A DNA stretch of 64,000 nt from Serpens gallinarum. GTDB lineage: Bacteria; Pseudomonadota; Gammaproteobacteria; Pseudomonadales; Pseudomonadaceae. Shown here one piece after another: positions 59,024 through 64,000 of this stretch; position 1 is the first letter of the stretch, and each line of letters opens with the position of its first letter. The translations under genes were made by a program, and so were the position numbers. Location: NCBI RefSeq assembly GCF_014836765.1, contig NZ_JACSQG010000003.1:333181-397180 (forward strand), given 5' to 3'. Below the pieces are notes generated by a model. That model was given only the letters and a program-made list of their open reading frames with translations, was not told where the DNA came from and searched no databases.

Positions 59024-59571
59024 CGGGCAGTTCTCGAGTTACTCAGCACTTCAACCTTGGGCAGGCGAAAGCCATCGCTGGCCAATTGGAGGCGAGCCCC
59101 ACCGGCACGCAGCTCGGACACTTCCAGACGAAACGGGCTGAGTTCGCCGTTGGACAGAAGCAACACCTGCGGCACCGAGTTCCGATTGGCCGGTTTGCCT
59201 GGGGAACGCTTATCGCGGGAAGTGGGCGGTGCCAGCTTCAACGCCTGGCCTTCCAGTTCGAGGTCCAGCCGCGCCCATTCCGGCAATCGATGCGGCGGCT
59301 TGTCATTCAGAGGCGACCAGCGCCCGCTGCGCTCGTCATAACCCAGCGCCTGGTACGCCCCACTCTCGATACGCAATCCGTATTCGCGGTTGTCGAGCAC
59401 CGCCTCGTCAGCCAGTACGCCGATCAATCCGGCCAGGCGTTCGGCCTCGATAGTCAATTCGCGCGCCGGGCTGGCGATGCCACCCGCAAGCATCGCCAAG
59501 CCAGCCAGGCTGCCGATCAGCACCAGCACCACCAATAGCTCGATCAGAGTGAAGCCCCGGGCGCGGGTCAT
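59020..59571 (-). CDS. xcpU: Type II secretion minor pseudopilin GspH (XcpU)
   Basis: 183 residues from ATG 59571, five bases past the gspG stop. Leader R-G-F-T-L-I-E-L-L-V-V-L-V-L-I-G followed by the E-A-E-R-L-A-G-L-I helix typical of GspH. It overlaps gspI by 4 bases. An earlier in-frame start would lie inside gspG and is not used. Confidence 0.93.
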   Translation of the reverse strand: MTRARGFTLIELLVVLVLIGSLAGLAMLAGGIASPARELTIEAERLAGLIGVLADEAVLDNREYGLRIESGAYQALGYDERSGRWSPLNDKPPHRLPEWARLDLELEGQALKLAPPTSRDKRSPGKPANRNSVPQVLLLSNGELSPFRLEVSELRAGGARLQLASDGFRLPKVEVLSNSRTAR

Positions 59572-59576
59572 GGCAA

Positions 59577-59999
59577 TCAGATGTCCCAGTTGCCGATGTC
59601 GGCATTCAGGTCGCTGCCACTTTCCTTGCCGTCGGCGCCCAGCGAGTACAGATCGAACGCCCCCTTGGTGCCCGGCGCCAGGTACTGGTAGGGATTGCCC
59701 CACGGATCGACCGGCATGCGCTTGAGATAGCCGTCCGGGTTCCAGTTGCGCGCCGGCGGATTGCCGGACGGCTTGCGCACCAATGCTTCCAGCCCCTGCT
59801 GGGTATTCGGGTAGCTGTGGTTGTCGAGCTTGTACATGTCCAAGGCCGCCGAAATCGCCTTGATGTCGCCCTTGGCCACGGTGACCTTGGCCTGATCCGG
59901 ACGACTCATGATCTGCGGCACCACCAGGGCGGCAAGAATGCCGAGGATCACCACCACCACCATGATTTCGATCAGCGTGAAACCGCGTTGCTTGTTCAC
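59577..59999 (-). CDS. xcpT: Type II secretion major pseudopilin GspG (XcpT)
   Basis: 140 residues. No ATG exists in frame before the leader; GTG 59999 with GGTGGGG upstream begins M-N-K-Q-R-G-F-T-L-I-E-I-M-V-V-V. The C-terminal half has D-N-H-S-Y-P-N-T-Q-Q-G-L-E-A-L and the calcium-binding S-L-G-A-D-G-K-E-S-G-S-D region of major pseudopilins. It forms the pseudopilus shaft and lies 4 bases after gspF. Confidence 0.95.
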   Translation of the reverse strand: MNKQRGFTLIEIMVVVVILGILAALVVPQIMSRPDQAKVTVAKGDIKAISAALDMYKLDNHSYPNTQQGLEALVRKPSGNPPARNWNPDGYLKRMPVDPWGNPYQYLAPGTKGAFDLYSLGADGKESGSDLNADIGNWDI

Positions 60000-60003
60000 A
60001 GCA

Positions 60004-61215
60004 TTACCCCACCAGTTGATTGAGAGACAGAATCGGCATGAGGATGGCCAGCACAATGACCAGCACCACGGTGCCCATGAACACCAGCATGAACGGCTCG
60101 AACAGGCCGACCAGCAGGGCCACCTGCGCGGCCAGGTCGTTTTCCTGGTTGCGCGCGGTGCGTGACAGCATCTGATCCAGTTCACCGGAGCGCTCACCGC
60201 TGGCGATCATGTGCAGCATCATCGGCGGGAACTGGCCGCTGGCCTCCAGCGCGCGGGTCAGGCTGCCGCCTTCGCGCACCTTTTGCGCGGCACCCAACAC
60301 CTCCTCACGGATCAAGCGGTTGGCGATCACCTGGGCCGCAATGTTCAGCGCCTCCACCAGTGGGACCCCGCTGCGGGTGAGGATCGCCAGCGTCGAGGCG
60401 AAGCGCGCGCAGTCGGTGGCCCTGGACAAGCGACCGAGCAGTGGTACGCGCAACAACAAGCCGTGCCAGCGTCGGCGCAACTGATCGTCGCGCAGCGCCT
60501 GGCGCAACCCCAACCCCATTCCCAGCGCCACTAACAGAACCAGCCAGCCCCAATTGCGCACCCCGTCGCTGAGGGCGATCAGGCCCCGGGTCAAGGTCGG
60601 CAGCGTCTGTCCTGAATCGATGAATACGCGCACCACGTCCGGCACCACGTAACCCAGCAGAAAACCGACGATCAGCAACGAGGCGATCATCAAAATCAGC
60701 GGATAGAGCAGTGCCAGCTGGATCTTCTGGCGCGACTGCTGGCGCTGCTCGGTGTAGTCGGCCAGTTGTTCCAGCACCGGCCCCAGGTGACCGGCGTGCT
60801 CCCCGGCCGCTACGGTGGCGCGGTACAACTCTGGAAATGCAGCGGGAAACTCCTTGAGGCTGGCGGCCAGGCTGTGACCTTCCAGCACGCGGGCGCGCAC
60901 CGCCAGCAGCATGGCCTGGATGCGCGGCACACGGGCTTGCGCGGCCGCAGCCCCCAGCGCCTCCTCAATGGGCAGCGCGGCTTGCACCAGGGTGGCCAAG
61001 TGGCGGGTCAGTAAGGCAAGATCGCGGGCCGACAGGCCACGCACGAAGCGCCAGCCGCCGGCCGCCGGCTCACGGGTGCGAGTGGCCTTCACCTCCAAAG
61101 GCATCAGGTGACGTTCGCGCAACAGTTGACGGACCTGCCGACTGCTATCAGCTTCCAGCACGCCCTTCTGCTGGCGTCCCCGCGTATCGAGGGCCAGGTA
61201 TTCGTAGGCAGCCAT
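60004..61215 (-). CDS. xcpS: Type II secretion inner-membrane platform protein GspF (XcpS)
   Basis: 403 residues with two T2SSF domains and three membrane spans (near 170-190, 220-240 and 375-400). The family start M-A-A-Y-E-Y-L-A-L-D and the I-A-S-G-E-R-S-G-E-L-D motif are present. It works with the GspE ATPase to add pseudopilins. It begins 3 bases after the gspE stop. Confidence 0.96.
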   Translation of the reverse strand: MAAYEYLALDTRGRQQKGVLEADSSRQVRQLLRERHLMPLEVKATRTREPAAGGWRFVRGLSARDLALLTRHLATLVQAALPIEEALGAAAAQARVPRIQAMLLAVRARVLEGHSLAASLKEFPAAFPELYRATVAAGEHAGHLGPVLEQLADYTEQRQQSRQKIQLALLYPLILMIASLLIVGFLLGYVVPDVVRVFIDSGQTLPTLTRGLIALSDGVRNWGWLVLLVALGMGLGLRQALRDDQLRRRWHGLLLRVPLLGRLSRATDCARFASTLAILTRSGVPLVEALNIAAQVIANRLIREEVLGAAQKVREGGSLTRALEASGQFPPMMLHMIASGERSGELDQMLSRTARNQENDLAAQVALLVGLFEPFMLVFMGTVVLVIVLAILMPILSLNQLVG

Positions 61216-61218
61216 GGC

Positions 61219-62703
61219 CTATTCCTCCCGCGTCACGCGCAGGACTTCCTCGAGGGTGGTGACGCCTTCCAGCACCTTGCGCCGGCCATCCTCGCGAATG
61301 CTTGGCCCCAGACGGCGGGCGTGGCGGGTCAGCTCCTGCTCGGCAGCGGCGTTGTGCACCAGGCTGCGCATCTGCTCATCGAACACCACCAACTCGTAGA
61401 TACCGGTGCGCCCGCGATAGCCATGTTGGTTGCAGGCCGAGCATCCCCTGGGGCGGTAGATCAACGGCGCCGCGTGACTTGCCACGCCCAGCAATGCGCA
61501 GGACGCCGCATCGGCGTGCACCGCTTCCTTGCACTGTTCGCACAGGACGCGCACCAAGCGTTGGGCCAACACGCCGAGCAGCGACGACGACAACAAGAAT
61601 GGCTCGATGCCCATGTCCACCAGCCGGGTGATCGCCCCCACCGCGCTGTTGGTGTGCAAGGTAGAGAGCACCAGGTGTCCGGTCAGCGAAGCCTGTACAG
61701 CAATCTCGGCGGTTTCCTTGTCGCGGATCTCGCCGACCATCACCACATCCGGGTCCTGACGCAGGATGGCGCGCAGGCCACGGGCAAAGGTCATTTCCAC
61801 CCGGGCATTGACCTGCGTCTGGCCGATGCCTTCCAGGTGATATTCGATGGGATCCTCAACGGTGAGAATGTTACGCGTGCGGTCGTTGAGGGTGACCAGG
61901 CTGGCGTACAGGGTGGTGGTCTTGCCCGAGCCGGTGGGACCGGTGACCAGCAGGATGCCGTGGGGTTTGTGCAGGGTATCTTCCAGGCGCGGGCGATCCG
62001 CGGCACTCATGCCCAGGTGCTGCAGATTGAGGCGCCCGGCTTGCTTGTCGAGCAGGCGTAGCACCACCCGTTCGCCGTTGGCCGACGGCAGCGTAGAGAC
62101 ACGGATATCCACCTCACGCCCGCCCACCTTGAGTGAGATGCGCCCATCCTGCGGGATACGCTTTTCGGCGATGTCCAGGCGCGCCATGACCTTCAGGCGC
62201 GACACCAGCAGGGCGGCGAGTTCGCGCTTGGGCTCAAGCACTTCGCGCAGCAGACCGTCGACGCGAAAGCGCACCACCAGGCGTTTTTCGAACGTTTCCA
62301 AGTGGATGTCCGAGGCGTTTTCCTTGATTGCCTCGCCGAGAATGGCGTTGATCAGGCGGATGATCGGCGCATCGTCCTCCTGCTCGAGCAGGTCCTCGGT
62401 TTCCGGCACCTGTTCGGCCAGGGCCGCCAGGTCCAGGCTGCCGCCGATATCCTCGGCCAGTTGCATGGAGGCGGAATCGTGCTGATAGGCCGCCGCCAGC
62501 GCCCGCTCGAACTCCTCGCCGGACAACGGCCGCAAGGCCAGGCTGCGTCCGGCGAAGCGCTGCGCCTCGGCCAGCACGCCGAGCTCCACCGCCGGGCGAT
62601 AACCGACACAGGCGAGCCCCGACTCGCTCAGCAACACCACGCCGTGCCGACGGGCAAAGCTGAACGGCAGACGTCGTAATGGTGCTTCCACCTGACTATT
62701 CAT
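61219..62703 (-). CDS. xcpR: Type II secretion ATPase GspE (XcpR)
   Basis: 494 residues. Cytoplasmic hexameric ATPase powering pseudopilus assembly. Walker A G-P-T-G-S-G-K-T near 255-262, Asp box, Walker [16 protein letters not shown] and His box follow, and a tetracysteine zinc module (C-E-Q-C and C-S-A-C) closes the C-terminal half. ATG 62703 with AGGTG upstream is preferred; ATG 62724 has a poor site. Head of the minus-strand operon gspEFGHIJKLM, divergent from gspCD. Confidence 0.95.
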   Translation of the reverse strand: MNSQVEAPLRRLPFSFARRHGVVLLSESGLACVGYRPAVELGVLAEAQRFAGRSLALRPLSGEEFERALAAAYQHDSASMQLAEDIGGSLDLAALAEQVPETEDLLEQEDDAPIIRLINAILGEAIKENASDIHLETFEKRLVVRFRVDGLLREVLEPKRELAALLVSRLKVMARLDIAEKRIPQDGRISLKVGGREVDIRVSTLPSANGERVVLRLLDKQAGRLNLQHLGMSAADRPRLEDTLHKPHGILLVTGPTGSGKTTTLYASLVTLNDRTRNILTVEDPIEYHLEGIGQTQVNARVEMTFARGLRAILRQDPDVVMVGEIRDKETAEIAVQASLTGHLVLSTLHTNSAVGAITRLVDMGIEPFLLSSSLLGVLAQRLVRVLCEQCKEAVHADAASCALLGVASHAAPLIYRPRGCSACNQHGYRGRTGIYELVVFDEQMRSLVHNAAAEQELTRHARRLGPSIREDGRRKVLEGVTTLEEVLRVTREE

Positions 62704-62838
62704 CCACACCCGCACCTCGATCATGACCTTAATAAGGTTTTAGTCGATTTTCATACACCCAGAGCCGACACAAAGTTCGGCTTATCAGTCCGGCAACTGC
62801 TTCTATGCTCAACACGCCAACCCATAACAAGAAAGCTA
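62704..62838. promoter_or_regulatory. Divergent promoter region of the two xcp operons
   Basis: 135 bases between gspE and gspC, locally AT-rich (62725-62760). It must carry both promoters; no specific operator (for example a LasR/RhlR lux-box-like palindrome) was recognised by eye. Confidence 0.5.
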
Positions 62839-63495
62839 ATGGAGTACTCTTTGCCCAAGACCGGGAGCCTGCACTGGCTGCAACGGCACAGCCCAACTGT
62901 GCTCGGCGCTTTTCTGTTGGCGGCCATGAGCATCAGCCTGGCGTGGCAGAGCGCTGAATGGCTGCGCGTGTTAAAAGCCCCGCCACCGCCTGTCGAATAC
63001 ACGGCGCCTCCGTCAGCTCCTCAAGTCCCGCTGGAAAAACTGACACTGCTTTTTGGCCCGAACCTCACCGAGTCACTCGCGCCGCCGGCCACCACACTGC
63101 GCCTGACCCTGCATGGCAGCTTCGTCAATGCCGACCCTCTACGCTCCAGCGCGATCATCCAGCGCAATGGCGACCGGCCTCAGCGGTTTGCCATAGGTGG
63201 CGAACTGGAAACCGGCGTGCGCTTGCACGCGGTCTATGCTGACCGCGTCGAAATCGAACGCAACGGCCGCCGGGAAACCTTGCACTTTCCCAGTCGCGGC
63301 CGTGCGGGCAATGCCCCGGTACTCAGCACGCCGCTCACCCCCGAAGAGCAAGCCGCACAACTCAGCGCTCTACAGGACGATAGCTTGCGCCAGCTGCGTG
63401 AACGCCTGGCCAGCCTGCGACAAAAGCTCAATACCTCAGGCACGCGCGCAACCGACACCCCACCCCCTATCGAACAGCCCACGGAAAGCGACTGA
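62839..63495 (+). CDS. xcpP: Type II secretion protein GspC (XcpP)
   Basis: 218 residues. Short cytoplasmic N-terminus, one membrane span (about 22-40), a Pro-rich linker, then a periplasmic homology region (L-T-L-H-G-S-F-V-N-A-D-P and A-I-I-Q). The C-terminal part is predicted coiled coil (E-E-Q-A-A-Q-L-S-A-L ...) rather than a PDZ domain, as in P. aeruginosa XcpP. It links the platform to the secretin and begins the plus-strand operon. Confidence 0.92.
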   Translation: MEYSLPKTGSLHWLQRHSPTVLGAFLLAAMSISLAWQSAEWLRVLKAPPPPVEYTAPPSAPQVPLEKLTLLFGPNLTESLAPPATTLRLTLHGSFVNADPLRSSAIIQRNGDRPQRFAIGGELETGVRLHAVYADRVEIERNGRRETLHFPSRGRAGNAPVLSTPLTPEEQAAQLSALQDDSLRQLRERLASLRQKLNTSGTRATDTPPPIEQPTESD

Positions 63496-63498
63496 CCG

Positions 63499-64000
63499 AT
63501 GCCCTCGACTTTTTCGCGTCTGACCCTCGCCCTGCTCACCGCCAGCCTGTTGACCGCCTCACTCGCACTGCAGGCGGCCAACGGCGTGGCGCCCGCTGGC
63601 TCAGCCGGCAGCCAGCAGCAGGCCGAGCGCTGGACCATCAACCTCAAGGATGCCGACATCCGCGAGTTCATCGACCAGGTCGCGGCCATCACCGGCGAAA
63701 CCTTCATCATCGACCCGCGCGTCAAGGGTCAGATCAGCGTCACCTCCAGCGCCCAGCTGTCGCTGCGCGAGGTCTACCAGCTGTTTCTCTCGGTGATGAC
63801 CACCCACGGTTACAGCGTGCTCACCCAGGACGGGCAGTCGCGGGTGGTGCCCAACGCCGAGGCGAAAACCGAAGCCAACGCCCCGCGCGACAGCGCCGAC
63901 CACCTGGAAACCCGCCTGATCCAGGTGCAGCACCAATCGGCCAGTGAACTGCTGCCGCTGATCCGCCCGCTGGTGCCGCAGTACGGCCACCTGGCCGCCA
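63499..64000 (+). CDS. xcpQ: Type II secretion outer-membrane secretin GspD (XcpQ), 5' part
   Basis: The first 167 codons; the gene runs off the right edge. Signal peptide (L-A-L-L-T-A-S-L-L-T-A-S-L-A, about 8-26), then the secretin N0 domain W-T-I-N-L-K-D-A-D-I-R-E-F-I-D-Q-V with I-I-D-P-R-V-K-G, and the start of N1 (E-T-R-L-I-Q-V-Q-H). It follows gspC by 3 bases. Confidence 0.95.
   Translation, partial: MPSTFSRLTLALLTASLLTASLALQAANGVAPAGSAGSQQQAERWTINLKDADIREFIDQVAAITGETFIIDPRVKGQISVTSSAQLSLREVYQLFLSVMTTHGYSVLTQDGQSRVVPNAEAKTEANAPRDSADHLETRLIQVQHQSASELLPLIRPLVPQYGHLAA

Noticed and set aside
62704..62724. Upstream ATG for gspE at 62724
   Set aside because: The only purine run (AAGG) is too close to that ATG, while the ATG at 62703 has AGGTG at a workable distance.

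Overview
The window is high-GC, densely coded DNA from a gamma-proteobacterium, almost certainly a Pseudomonas. The evidence is the PcpS-type phosphopantetheinyl transferase, the AraC-type PobR beside pobA, the BenR/PcaR regulators, the divergent xcpPQ/xcpR-Z type II secretion locus and Pseudomonas-style REP palindromes. The 4-cresol genes and the GTAGGG-type REPs would fit the P. alcaligenes/mendocina/stutzeri side of the genus, but this placement is tentative. No insertion sequence, integrase, phage gene or CRISPR array was seen.

Layout. 1-9.3 kb is mixed housekeeping: the end of an unknown gene, a PLP-dependent D-cysteine desulfhydrase/ACC deaminase homologue, a coiled-coil protein with a Cys-rich tail, 2,4-dienoyl-CoA reductase (fadH), a nitrilase-fold protein without cysteine, an AraC regulator, the phosphopantetheinyl transferase, a PEP-mutase/isocitrate-lyase family enzyme and an HU protein. 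9.3-13.9 kb holds an AraC regulator divergent from an FAD dehydrogenase and a ThDP enzyme: a small uncharacterised pathway. After a REP pair and an LpxR-like protein, 15.3-22.7 kb is a tight operon zwf-HAD-pgi-pgm-tkt facing a convergent gnd, which supplies the oxidative pentose phosphate branch, the glucose-phosphate interconversions and transketolase.

23.8-54.6 kb is an aromatic-degradation supercluster. pchACXF oxidises 4-cresol to 4-hydroxybenzoate, PobA makes protocatechuate, and PcaHG, PcaB, PcaC, PcaD, PcaIJ and PcaF take it to succinyl-CoA and acetyl-CoA. benABCD with benK/benE and catBCA convert benzoate through catechol to the same enol-lactone, so PcaD, PcaIJ and PcaF serve both branches. 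Regulators present are a sigma54 activator next to pch, PobR, PcaQ, BenR and PcaR. No catR and no pcaK were found. A ZapE/AFG1-like ATPase is embedded between pcaG and pcaB. Palindromes resembling PcaR operators occur before pcaI, pcaR, pobA and in the pch intergenic region. Two BenR-type half-sites and a Crc/Hfq-type motif lie in front of benA.

54.7-55.2 kb carries two tRNA-Asp genes and one tRNA-Val. 55.3-64 kb is the type II secretion locus: gspEFGHIJKLM (xcpR-Z) on the minus strand and gspC plus the start of gspD (xcpPQ) on the plus strand.
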